DNA of 64,000 bases from Siphonodentalium dalli. Taxonomy: Eukaryota > Mollusca > Scaphopoda > Gadilida > Siphonodentaliidae. Each line of letters opens with the position of its first letter. Position 1 is the first letter of the stretch. Below, piece by piece: positions 1 through 10,687 of this stretch. The stretch is taken from positions 92,835,319 through 92,899,318 of the forward strand of contig CP136066.1 in NCBI GenBank assembly GCA_032622095.1, read 5' to 3'. The notes beneath the pieces are model-generated. The model saw only the letters and a program-made list of their open reading frames with translations, did not search any database and was not told where the DNA came from. The position numbers were made by a program, and so were the translations under genes.

Positions 1-119
1 CACCTCGGGAAGATAGTTGCCGCTATTCCATCTCAATGCAGTCAATGGTGTATATATGTTGGAATGTTTATACACATAATGGCTTGTCCTCGATTAGTTC
101 AGATTACACAAAGGCCGAG

Positions 120-265
120 AATATGAACTTGAGAAACTTAACGGCATTTTTCTTATCGCATCGGTTTAGCCACCAGCATCATAGCAATTCAGCAGGAGCC
201 ACCAACACTATAGCAGATTCGCAGGACCACTTAACCGGTTTGTTATTCGCTGGACTAGTGTCAGT
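120..265. repeat. Partial copy of the CAGGACCAC MITE family
   Basis: This stretch shares blocks such as CAGCATCATAGCAATTCAGC and CAGGACCACTTAA with the right half of the intact element at 20712-21062 and with 23690-23945. Only one end is recognisable here, so it is a truncated or diverged copy. No supported coding sequence is seen in 1-364. Confidence 0.55.
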
Positions 266-364
266 GTCTCCGATTTGTTTCCCAGACGATTCAATAACGG
301 TTTGTATCAAAATTAGCGAGAGCAGCGACCACCCGTCAAATCCAACACAATAGGGAGTTTTAGA

Positions 365-600
365 TATTAACCCTTCTTAGACTGTGAAAACCATGTGCCA
401 ATACATTTTCTTATATATGCGAGTCTCCCACAGGGAGCCTCGCATGTATAAGAGAATATATTGACCTAACAATGTTACATTGACCTTGTAAGCCACTGCA
501 TTTTCTTATATATATGCGAGACTCCCTATGGGAGACTCATATATATATACGAGAATGAGCTGGCATATGATCATTAATGCTGCACCAGCGCAGCTCCCGT
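365..600. repeat. Repeat with nested TATATGCGAG palindromes, copy 1
   Basis: Two short palindromic blocks (TATATGCGAGTCTCCC and its complement, then TATATGCGAGACTCCC and its complement) are embedded in a repeat that starts near TTAACCCTT. The same order of blocks, with ~80% identity by eye, recurs at 38474-38730 inside intron 6 of the ZP gene. The two copies establish a dispersed family. Its class is unknown. Confidence 0.6.
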
Positions 601-727
601 CATGAACCCAGTCATGAAATGGTTAAACTTCGCCCGTCAAGCAAGATCGCATGGTACTTTTCGAGTTTTGCGGCCTTATTGAATACTGACTTTGGTATGG
701 AACTTATCGTGTCTCATTGGCAACTAA

Positions 728-2259
728 GGCCCGTTCCAAACGACGGATTTTTGTCGACTCGAATCTAATACCAGACCCACAATTGTATTAAATGCGTCAA
801 AAATGCGACGTTTGAAACAATTAGATCCGTGTCAGACGCATCACAGACGAATCTCCGTCTAATTCAGACGAATCTTCGTCGGTGATGCGTCTGAAATCCG
901 TCTTGGTTTCAAACGACGGATTTTTGACGAATCGAATCTAATACATGTGATGAGAAGAGCCGAAAGTTGCCGAAGAACGAATGCAAATGATATGATAATG
1001 GTATAATAATGAGGGGGTTCCCCTTATCTGCGGAAATCCCCACGTGACGTCATTTGTCGCACGCTCTCTTTGTTATAAAGAAAGAGATAGCTATAAGCAT
1101 TGCTTAGGTAACATTGTGCAAATTGTAATTATTTTGGTAGTTTGATTCCTCAACGAACATGGCATGTCACTGACTCACATCTTATAATGGATAGTGTATC
1201 AATTATTTATAATAATCCATATATACCGGTATAAGGGGTAGGGGTTGTAGCAACTGATTTATAATAATTCATATAGACCGGTATTCCTTATTGTAAGGAA
1301 TAGGGGTGGTAGTCTCTGATGTATAATAATTAATATATACCGGTATTACTTATTATATATAAGGGGCAGAGGTGGTACAACTGACTTATAATAATTCATA
1401 TATACCGGTATTACTTATTATGAGGGGTATAGGGTGGTATAAGGGGCAGAGTGGTAGCCTATGATTTATAATAATTTATATATACCGATATTCCTTATTA
1501 TAAGTGGTAGGCCTCAGATTTATAATAATTCATATGAACCGTATTACTTATTATGAGGGTAGGGATGGTAGCCTATGATTTATAATAATTCATATATACC
1601 GGTATTCCTTATTATAAAGGATATATGTGGTAGCTTATGATTTATAATAATTAATATATTCCTGTATTCCTTATTATAAAGGGTAGGGGTGGTACCACTG
1701 ATCTTAATTATAATAATTCATATATACCGGCATTACTTATTATGATGGGTATAGGGGTGGTAACCTCTTATTTATAATAATTCATATATTCCGGTATTCC
1801 TTATTATATGGGTAGGGGTGGTAGTCTCTGAATTATAACAATTCTTGTATACCTGTATGTACATGCATGGTATACACATATATGGCAATTGGTTGCACGA
1901 TATAACAATTATTTGTAGCGCCATTTACAGTATATTATATAACTATATGTACTATATACATCCTCATATACATATGCACATATATATTCGCGCTGCAATC
2001 GCGCACATATTTATAAATAATTTATACTGTATTTTAGTATATATATGTATAACATACCGGTATATATAGGCCTCTATATCTACGCGTGACCATTTTGTGA
2101 CGGTAACCGGGAATCCACCTTTAAATAAATGGACCGATGTATTAGATTCGACGCGACGAAGATGCGTCCGTCTGAAACAAAATTGACCGCAGTCGCATCA
2201 CCGACGGATTTAATACAATTAGATTCGAGTCGACAAAAATCCGTCGTTTGGAACGGGCC
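728..2259. mobile_element. Non-autonomous DNA transposon with 42-bp perfect TIRs
   Basis: The first 42 bases (728-769, starting GGCCCGTTCCAAACG) are an exact reverse complement of 2218-2259. A second, weaker inverted pair (about 895-945 and 2126-2165) lies just inside. The flanks read TAA on the left and TCA on the right, which would be a decayed 3-bp duplication of the PIF/Harbinger kind; this assignment is inference. No transposase is present. The interior is occupied by a minisatellite (1196-1850) and AT-rich DNA. Confidence 0.75.
1196..1850. repeat. Minisatellite, ~62-bp unit, about 10-11 copies
   Basis: The unit contains TTATAATAATTCATATATAC, then CGGTATTCCTTATTATAA and a GGGTAGGGGTGGTAG block. 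Units recur at roughly 60-75-bp spacing from 1200 to 1850 with substitutions and small indels. The array lies wholly within the TIR element at 728-2259. Confidence 0.85.
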
Positions 2260-2284
2260 TCAGGTAATCTCTATATACCTGTTA

Positions 2285-2698
2285 GGGTACGTTCATACGC
2301 TGGCAAGTTTGCACGGCATGTTTTTGCGGGCATTTCGTCATAGAAAACCACATGGCGCCAGAATATGAACGGAAACACGCACATAACATGCAGCTTTACC
2401 AAAGCGAACGACATGAGTAGTAAAATTTATGTAGTTCCATTTTTAACGGTGCTACTACCATTTGCCTTCAAATACCTGTATGATTTATTCTTGCGAGATA
2501 ATTGCATGCTATTTACAGGCAAATTCAGGTAGCATCGCTACATGTGTAACTACAGAGATTTTACTTCGCACGTAGTTAGCTGTGGTACAGTTGCATCTTA
2601 TATGCTTGTTTCCGTTCATATTCTGTCACCATATCGTTTTCTACGACAAAATGCCTGCAAACCGTACCGTGCAAACTTGCCAGTGTATGAACGTACCC
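2285..2698. mobile_element. PIF/Harbinger-like MITE, 414 bp, TTA duplication
   Basis: The left end GGGTACGTTCATACGCTGGC and the right end form an inverted repeat of about 55 bp. Both ends are flanked by TTA (2282-2284 and 2699-2701), the target duplication typical of PIF/Harbinger elements. No transposase is encoded; open frames inside are incidental. A related left end occurs near 16953. Confidence 0.85.
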
Positions 2699-2701
2699 TT
2701 A

Positions 2702-4157
2702 CATGTATGATGTACGGACCTCGTGCGTACATAGAATTTTACTGGAAAATATTTTCCTGCGTCGGCCACAGAGAATTACAGTATGTTGTGGCGCAGTCAG
2801 ATTTTTTTTAATCTAAACCGCCTCACTTTTATCAATTGACAATTATCTAGCGATTCTATAAAATATAATTCTATATAGTTTTATGTCATAAATGTCAGTT
2901 ATTCAAAATGTTGGAATACCAGAGTGTAAAACGGATAGTCGGTGTTGATAAAAATTAAAATACAAAGATGCAGTTCAGCAGCCGGATAATTGTATAAAAC
3001 TTCCAAAACCTACATGTAATTTACAAGATAATACAATTTCGATTACTAATCTATAGTATAGTTTCTGCAAAATGGGCTTATAAAATCGGTCATCGTGTCT
3101 ATCATGTGTCTTTAAAATGATATCAAGAGCGTTCATTGTTAGTTGATATCTTACTTTTGTGTGAAAAATGAAAACAGCTGGAAAATTTCTATTACGTCAG
3201 TAATTGTTTTATAGTGTAAATATAATATAAAACATTTTATTTCACAAGAAACCAAAATGGGGTTTGAACCTTGTCACAAATATGGGACCCATTTTGATTC
3301 TGATCAAAACCAACAAAATGTGGTTTTGATCAAAACCAAATCGTCAAAATCAAAAACTGGATTCCATATCTGTGACAAAATGCTCAAACCAAAATTAGAT
3401 TTGACGATTTGGTTTTTATCAAAACCAATTGGGTTCCATATCTGTGACAAAATGCTCCAAACCAAATATGGTTTTGATCACTTATGCCAGTGATTTCTTG
3501 AGCGCACTTTCCTGTGTTGTGTTCAGTCCAGTATATTCATATAAAGGTTACTTCTATCGAAATGAACAATACTAAGCGAATATAGCAAGTATATATTTAG
3601 CTTTTATTTGTAACAAAACTGGCAACAAGGACAGGAAAACAATAGACGTTTGTTAACATTAGACATCTCAATACATGTACATGAAATTCAAGTACTTATA
3701 CATAGATGTGCATATTAATTCCATGTAATAGGCGGGCATGGATGGGTGTGTCGGGGCCGGAAAAATGAGTAATGCAAATTTGTTTCCTGCACTGAAATTT
3801 ACTCATGTTTGTCCTCTATTAACCTTATATAGAGTCTTATCTTCATGAATATATCGTTTAGAACACATTTAAATCCACGTATGTGGTCTATATATGGTCT
3901 GAGGTTCCAATAGGGTACAAATGCAGGTATTCTGGAAAACATAAATCAAAGTTGCCAAGTTTGTGCTTGTTTGTCATTGTTATGGAAACTCATTGGTATA
4001 ATATGGCTTTAGCCACATCGTCCTTCCAGAAATCAAATCACAGTTTCTTGCAAACTGACTGGCTCTGTACCTCCAATCAGTCACCGCATGACTGCAAAAT
4101 ACACACGTACAATATCATTGCACACCCCAACGGAATGGATCTGGAATGCACAATTAT
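2702..4157. other. Non-coding stretch with a GATCAAAACCAA-rich segment
   Basis: The only structure I see is at 3257-3490, where phrases such as TTCCATATCTGTGACAAAAT occur twice and TTTTGATCAAAACCAAATCG pairs with a nearby reverse complement. A similar GATCAAAATCA-rich patch is at 9700-9800. Open frames here show no recognisable domain and I do not call a gene. Confidence 0.4.
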
Positions 4158-4889
4158 GGATGCGGACCGGACCGCCGTCATTGAACCGGTACATCCATTT
4201 CGGTCCGGTACAAAATTAATACATAGATGTATGCCTAGCTTAAGTACTGGACAAATAGCATGTCAACTAACCATCATCTACATTTCAATGTACCTAACAT
4301 GGGTCGCGAATCGCGATATGCTAGACTATAGTTGACTAATTCGAAGTAACTACATCAATACCGGTAAGTATACCTGCATGTCGGATATTGACCAATCTAT
4401 CTCGAATATATTCAGTTGGCAATGCTAAGGACAAAACGTGCTGGAAGACTTGTAGCATTTGCTCTCAACCCAATCATAGCATGTTGAGGATAGCGGAGAC
4501 GTGAAATAAGACTCTACAGTGAGTCACAGTCACAATTTTTGTTAAGCACATTTATTTGTTCTGTAGCTGCTAATATGTACAATGGTGGGGATAAGAACAT
4601 ACATTAATACACTACACATTCCCACAGTGTGCATATATATACAATGTATTATATTATATGATGTCCATTGTTTAATACAAGCTTAATTGCCCCACTGTAT
4701 CTTGATGCTTTCTGTAACACAAACGCGTATACCAAAGTCAGATTTAACACATAAGGTATGTTATAATGCTTTGACTGGTCCCGACCGTCCAAGCAAGAAT
4801 ACCGGACCATCGAGAGCTGGACTGTGCCGGACTGGACCCCCTCTTCAATGGACCGGACCACAAATGGCTGTCCGGTCCGGTCCGCATCC
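4158..4889. mobile_element. Possible element with GGATGCGGACCGGACC inverted ends
   Basis: GGATGCGGACCGGACCG begins at 4158 and its reverse complement ends at 4889. Both ends are followed inwards by further CCGGACC words. No clear target duplication is seen and no transposase is present, so the boundaries are tentative. Confidence 0.4.
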
Positions 4890-5094
4890 CTAAATTGCAC
4901 TGGAGTGTACAACAACAAAACCATATAACCATATAAGTGACAAATATGGGATAAAGGGGTGGGTGGGTGATTCCCAAATTTTGCCCAGGAAAATAAATTT
5001 GGGTACCTTGAGGTCGGAACAAATCTGCTTGGGCCTCGTGTCTGCAATTTTTGTCCACCCCCCCCCCCTCCATGATATTCGGCATTTAACTGTG

Positions 5095-8064
5095 TAGGGT
5101 AGTATAAAGAAGTATCTCCCTGTCCTGTGTAAATTCCCTACTAAGGCAGGAACTGAACAACTGATGGTGATCGTAGTTTATAGACCACCAGAAAAACCAG
5201 GTGGTACAAAATTCTCTCTGTTCAAAAAAGAGTTCGAAAACATGCTTAGTTTATATCGTAGCATGCCCACACCCTTCATTATCATTGGTGATATTAATAT
5301 CCATGTGGACGATCCCTTTGATGCAGATGCTTGTGCTTATCTAAACATTCTTAAAGCAAATGAGCTGATTCAATGCGTGTCGGTTTGCACTAGATGTACC
5401 ACAGAGACTCCACACGTTGGCCATACATTGGACCATGTCGTGTGTAGCGATCAACTGTGCATAAAAGACGTTGAAGTATATGACCGAGCGCTGTTTACTG
5501 GTAAATCGGACCACCACGCTGTCACATGCAAAGTGCCTATGACTGTGAACCACCAACCACCTGAAAAACAACGTGTGATGCGTCGGAAATTCAAACAGCT
5601 GAATATTGAAGTGTTTGCAGATGGTCTGGAATCTAACCTTGCCTCGATAATGGATGTTGAATCTTATAACGCGTGTGTGAATCCATGGTTTACTGATGAA
5701 ATTAAATTGGAGAAGAAACGACGTCGTAAACTATCAGTGAAATACTCCAGACACAGATCTGAGGAAAACAGGAATGAATTAATTGTATGTTCTCAAACTG
5801 TTGTAACCATGGTTAAGTGTGCAAAAAAGTCGCACTTTAAATCATTCTTTATAAATGCAAACCAGAAGCAAATGTATGATGGATTGAAAAGTCTCTCAAA
5901 AAGAGAGGAAGTCCAGCTACCCAAGCATTCGTCACATTTGGAACTTTCTAACGACTTTGTTTATTTCTTTCGTGATAAGATAGATACTATAAGGAAATAT
6001 TTTGATTTGAATATTAGCGCTCAGGATACCGTCGTACCTTCTATGAGAGCGACCATACAAATGCGAGGTGCTGATGTAGCTGTTTCGCTAACGACCATTC
6101 AAGTGCGAGATACAGACTGTGATACATCGTGGCCGACCATTTGCATGCGAGACCAGATTCAACCCACTCCACCGGCGCCCATTCAGATGCGAGACACGGA
6201 TTTACAGACAACGGATGATCGAGTGCGATATGCTAATGCATGTGTTCCACCAGCGACCATTCGGATGCGAGACACGAGATGTTCAGTTATTGAGTTTTCA
6301 GAATTCCACCTTGTTCATGAGAGTGATGTCGAAAAGTTCATGTTAAGCATGAAAAGCAAATCATGCCTATTCGATCCTGTTCCAACTAAATTTCTCAAAT
6401 GTGAATCCGTGAGAATTCAAGCCGTTACAATTTTTACTAAGGTGATAAACAATTCTTTGATGGATGGTATTGTTCCTGGTATCATGAAAAATGCAGTTGT
6501 TACACCGATTCTTAAGAAGGCTTCTTTGGATCGAGATGTTCTTAAAAACGATAGGCCTGTATCCAACTTGTCATTTATATCGAAAGTTTTAGAGAAAGTA
6601 GTTAGTCGACAGCTATTAGACCATGTCAATCGTTATTCTCTTTTCGACAAGTTTCAGTCCGCATACCGGAAACATCACTCGTGTGAGACTGCGCTGACAA
6701 AAATGAACAATGATATTGACCTGTCCTTGGATCGTGGCAACTGTGTGCTTCTTCTGATTCTTGACTTAAGTGTGGCATTTGACACTTGCGATCATACCAT
6801 TTTATTAGGACGGCTTCGTAGTGATATTCGAGTGAGCAACATCGCACTCGAATGGTTTAAATCATACCTTACTAACAGGAAACAACAGGTACTTATTGGC
6901 GAGACTCTCTCAGAGGAAGTATGCCTGGATGTTGGTGTCCCTCAGGGATCCATATTAGGGCCTCTGCTGTTTTTGATTTATACTCTGCCTTTGGGACGTA
7001 TTCTAGAAAAATATGCAGTCAAATATCATCTCTACGCCGACGACACTCAGGTGTATTTAGAATTTTCTAGAAAGGATTTAAACTCGTATCATCAAGCTAA
7101 AAAACATCTCGAGGACTGCTATGTCGATATCAAAAACTGGATGTTGGAAAACAAACTCAAACTTAACGACGACAAGTCAGAATTTCTCGTTATTGGGTCA
7201 AAATATTCACTGAGTGCCCTTTCGCAATTTGTCAACAACAACGACGAGTGTCGTTTCGATATACACCTGGGCCAAAGTGTGATAACATCATGCATAGATC
7301 TACGCAATCTTGGAGCCAATTTTGACTCAACGATGTCCATGGACAAAATGGTTTCGAACTTGATCCGAGTTTGTTATTACCACCTTCGCTGCCTCCGACG
7401 CATTCGAGGATACTTAAGTGATGATGTCATGAAGCATGCAGTTATCTCACTTGTATTGTCTCGGATCGATAGTTTAAACACTGTTTTGACGAACATCACG
7501 CAAGAGAATATTCGGCGTATTGATCTTGTGATAAATAGCTGCGCCCGATTGATAAAAAATGTCGCCAAATTCGACCATATCACACAGACGCTAATACAGG
7601 AGCACATTATGACATTCGAATTCAGACTTAAGTTCAAATGTGCGGTGACTATATACAAATCATTGAGAAAGACGCCTGAGTACATATCTGATATGTTTGT
7701 CCTAAAATCCGGCAGAGTTACGCGTTCAACGACAAGCGGTTTAGACATTAGGACAATAGCGAAACCCAACGTGAATTACGGTACAAAATGTTTTCAGGAA
7801 CTGGCTACGCAGGTATGGAACGGTCTGCCACAAACTGTTCGACGATGTTCTACATTGAAGGATTTCAAAACCGATCTCAAAACTCTACTTTTTAGACAAT
7901 GTTTCCCGCAAGTTAATCGTTAATTTTAAATCTAGTTCTTAGTCATCATCTTAATTTCCTTTACCTTATTACTATGCTTTTTAAATTTTACATTTCAATG
8001 TTATTTTTGTCGCGCTTTGTTGTAAAGCGCATTGAAACTTTATTGTATAATGCGTTTTTAAATG

Positions 8065-8100
<36 letters not shown>
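5095..8100 (+). mobile_element. 5'-truncated CR1/L2-like LINE
   Basis: A non-LTR retrotransposon with an open ORF2 (5164-7923) is followed by a short 3' UTR with the hairpin GCGCTTTGTTGTAAAGCGC (about 8012-8030) and an ATA/TAA microsatellite tail (about 8068-8100), as in CR1/L2-group elements. In-frame homology to the endonuclease seems to begin just upstream of 5164 (a stop is near 5094), so the N-terminal half of the endonuclease and any ORF1 are missing. The long uninterrupted frame suggests a young insertion. No target-site duplication was identified. Confidence 0.85.
5164..7923 (+). CDS. LINE ORF2 fragment: endonuclease C-terminus plus reverse transcriptase
   Basis: This 919-codon open frame encodes the C-terminal part of an AP-type endonuclease (YRPP near residue 8, GDIN at 42-45, SDHH at 115-118) and a non-LTR reverse transcriptase. 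Motif A is LDLSVAFDT with its Asp near 534, GVPQGS is at 591-596 and YADD at 624-627. A C-terminal region (about 750-919) has the conserved CR1/L2 layout around ARLIKNVAKFDHIT and VWNGLP. The core catalytic aspartates are intact. The protein would nick target DNA and copy element RNA by target-primed reverse transcription, but the truncated endonuclease makes independent activity unlikely. Residues about 296-377 form an unusual 14-residue tandem repeat between the two enzymes. This is an element gene, not a host gene. The ATG at 5164 is internal to the family's usual protein. Confidence 0.9.
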   Translation: MVIVVYRPPEKPGGTKFSLFKKEFENMLSLYRSMPTPFIIIGDINIHVDDPFDADACAYLNILKANELIQCVSVCTRCTTETPHVGHTLDHVVCSDQLCIKDVEVYDRALFTGKSDHHAVTCKVPMTVNHQPPEKQRVMRRKFKQLNIEVFADGLESNLASIMDVESYNACVNPWFTDEIKLEKKRRRKLSVKYSRHRSEENRNELIVCSQTVVTMVKCAKKSHFKSFFINANQKQMYDGLKSLSKREEVQLPKHSSHLELSNDFVYFFRDKIDTIRKYFDLNISAQDTVVPSMRATIQMRGADVAVSLTTIQVRDTDCDTSWPTICMRDQIQPTPPAPIQMRDTDLQTTDDRVRYANACVPPATIRMRDTRCSVIEFSEFHLVHESDVEKFMLSMKSKSCLFDPVPTKFLKCESVRIQAVTIFTKVINNSLMDGIVPGIMKNAVVTPILKKASLDRDVLKNDRPVSNLSFISKVLEKVVSRQLLDHVNRYSLFDKFQSAYRKHHSCETALTKMNNDIDLSLDRGNCVLLLILDLSVAFDTCDHTILLGRLRSDIRVSNIALEWFKSYLTNRKQQVLIGETLSEEVCLDVGVPQGSILGPLLFLIYTLPLGRILEKYAVKYHLYADDTQVYLEFSRKDLNSYHQAKKHLEDCYVDIKNWMLENKLKLNDDKSEFLVIGSKYSLSALSQFVNNNDECRFDIHLGQSVITSCIDLRNLGANFDSTMSMDKMVSNLIRVCYYHLRCLRRIRGYLSDDVMKHAVISLVLSRIDSLNTVLTNITQENIRRIDLVINSCARLIKNVAKFDHITQTLIQEHIMTFEFRLKFKCAVTIYKSLRKTPEYISDMFVLKSGRVTRSTTSGLDIRTIAKPNVNYGTKCFQELATQVWNGLPQTVRRCSTLKDFKTDLKTLLFRQCFPQVNR

Positions 8101-8102
<2 letters not shown>

Positions 8103-8440
8103 TTCCGTTCGGCATCCTGGTGAATATGGTGCTATTTCTTCTTGCATACATGTATAATTATCCAACCCGGAGCAATTGTCGTGTCCTAAATGAACATCGA
8201 ACATACTAGTACTGTTAGACAATGCTAAATAGCGTGGTATGTTTGCTTCTTATAACATCTCCTGAATGTGTGATCTCAGCGTCACCTATGCATTTAGAAA
8301 CCCTCGTTCGTCTTCTGTTGCTTTTTGCATACATGTACATGTAATTATAATAATAAGCGAACTTATACACGTATGAGCAACATGAACTGGGCGTCGCTTT
8401 GATTCTTCGGTTAAAGGTTCCTATTTCCCGTGTATCTGAA
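8101..8440. other. Spacer between the LINE and the TGTCA-rich array
   Basis: No conserved open frame or repeat boundary was recognised here. Confidence 0.4.
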
Positions 8441-8708
8441 GCATCCGTCAGGTTGTACACTGAAAAACTTTACCGTGTCACCCAGTGAATTGGTTGTGTC
8501 AAACGACACATATAGTGACACGGCAGCTAACTATTTCATTCCAATTACTGTAGACGCGTCATCTGACAGACGAAGGCAATTTCCGCATCCGTCAGGTTGT
8601 ACTGAAAAACTTTACCGTGTCACTCAGTGAATTAGGCGTGTCAAACGACACATATAGTGACACGGCAGCTAATTATTTCATTACAATTACTGTAGACGCG
8701 TCATCTGA
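8441..8708. repeat. Tandem duplication, period 144 bp
   Basis: The block starting GCATCCGTCAGGTTGTAC at 8441 is repeated from 8585, the second copy breaking off near 8708. Both copies carry the palindrome-like GTGTCAAACGACACATATAG and continue into the GTGTC/GACAC-rich array downstream. Confidence 0.85.
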
Positions 8709-8965
8709 CACGCTAAACGTGTCGCTCTGTGTCGCAAGTTTCTAAACAAATTTACCAATATCTGTCGCCCCAAACGTGTCACTTTACACACATGACGCGC
8801 TTTCTATGGACACAATCTGTGACGCGTTTAGTGTGTCACCTGACACGATTGGGCGACACGTTAGTTGTGTCGCATGACACGTTTAATGTGTCGCATGACA
8901 CGTTTACTGTGTCACATGACACGTTTACTGTGTCATTTGACAAGCTTTCTGTGGACAACTTTTCG
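8709..8965. repeat. GTGTCRCATGACACG palindrome array with a 21-bp period
   Basis: Units of GTGTCGCATGACACGTTTA plus two bases repeat with an exact 21-bp period over about 8860-8945, and more degenerate copies extend upstream to about 8709. Each unit is an inverted repeat of TGTCA/TGACA. Because the period is a multiple of three the array reads as an open frame with a 7-residue repeat, but I see no independent evidence of coding. Confidence 0.8.
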
Positions 8966-10687
8966 TGTCATTTGATATATATAAATACGTAGATGTAGCT
9001 AATGGCATCTCTGAACCATGCACGCATATGAGAAGGATGATAATAAAAGTTATCATAAAATTGTATTCATTCAATATACATGAAACGAATATAAGTCATC
9101 AGGTTCGCAAAACATGTACATGATGAATTTTAGAAGTAATTGTTTTAACTTGCCTTGTTGCTTTGGCTTCATTTCAAAGAAAATTTTCGATAAAAGCTTT
9201 TCTGTAGGTCCTTGCACATACATGTAAACTAATCGGGATATGAATGTTCAAGCCCTTCGTGTAAAATGCTCATATACCTACGCCCTTTGTGGTGTAATCA
9301 CATAGTGTAAATCGGAAATGGCCATGACGTGCATGGAAAAAATGTGGAATTAACAAAATAAATTCGAAATATGCAAATTATATGGCGCTTTAAGTCTGAT
9401 GGTAGCCTATGAATTGTATCTTCCAATCACCTCCATCCGACAGTCCGCTATTATGTCAAACGTCAGATGTGAGCCCGTGTTAGTTATTTGACCATCTCAA
9501 AGAACCCTCGGCGATCTAAAGCAGCAGGGTGTTCAATTAAGAACGATAATGTGGGCAGGTTGTTACGAAACGTAACAAATATACCGCGAACTGCCATGAT
9601 CCCGATCTGTAAACTTAATTGGATAACAGATACGGATACCGTAGACACATCTGATGATTTATTCATAACAAGAAGGGTATGTTTAAACCCAAATAACGCG
9701 GATTCAAAACCAAGATGAATTTGATCAAAATCAGAATGATTGGCTCAAAATCAATGGGTTTTGATCAAATTCAATGGGTTCTGATCAAAATCAGTCAGGA
9801 ATAAATAATGTTAAGAGTGTACTTTCAAATTTAGCCATACCCGTTTAAACTTTCCAGCATCGACTCGGTGGACTGCATTTCTGTCCCAGCATTTAATGTG
9901 AAGCATCAATCTTTATGTTGTATCCGATTTACAATGCTAATGGTGCGACACAATTAATGTACTGCGAACATCACCACTACGACGTCTGAATTTAAAAATA
10001 TTAGCATTAACTACGCGGTGCAGGAGTTCATTTCAGTCTTTTGTGTTTTCATTTGTGTATATGTAATGCATTGCGGAGGTTGTGGGGGCTTATGGATATT
10101 GATCATAATAGGATAGTCCAATTTGTAAAACGAAAGGCGCCCATTGAAACCAGTGTTGATATCCATTATCAAATGTAACTAACGATACACGAGCAAACTT
10201 CTTATTACTGGACATAACGATACCAAATCAGAGATTTCACCTAACACAGTATAAGGACCAAAAAATTAGAAGACAATGATTTTTATTTAAGTAGGTCAAA
10301 AAGCTATCAATATATGGTTAAGTGATTGGCATGCAGTAATTGACTACAATTCTGACTAAATGCAAATATTTTGGACAAAACAATAAAAAACAAACAAAGA
10401 GGACATGAAAGCTGAAATGGCAGAATTGAATTGCTATATGGAGGAACATAAATCCAAATGGTTTGAATCATCCGTATCGTCAGCTGATATAGCAACACAA
10501 CACCAATCAGAACATGCACCAATACACTAGGAATTATCATTCGGTAAATAAAAGAGGGGCGTCGGAACTTGGTATATGTAACAACTAGTTGTTGAAAGAT
10601 ACAACCTATACATGTAAAGGAAGTGGAAAAAAAGAAGATCAAAAGTGGAGCAAAATACAGTTCTCAAGTCGAATCAAATGCGACTAA
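8966..10687. other. Non-coding stretch with no recognised gene
   Basis: Apart from the GATCAAAATCA-rich patch at about 9700-9800, I see no repeats with clear boundaries, conserved motifs or supported exons. Short open frames on both strands have no recognisable domains. Confidence 0.4.

Noticed and set aside
3883..4335. 150-codon open frame
   Set aside because: No recognisable domain, unusual composition, and its 3' half overlaps the CCGGACC-rich repeat.
8729..8992. Heptapeptide repeat frame VSHDTFT
   Set aside because: The open frame follows from a 21-bp DNA repeat. There is no signal for translation.
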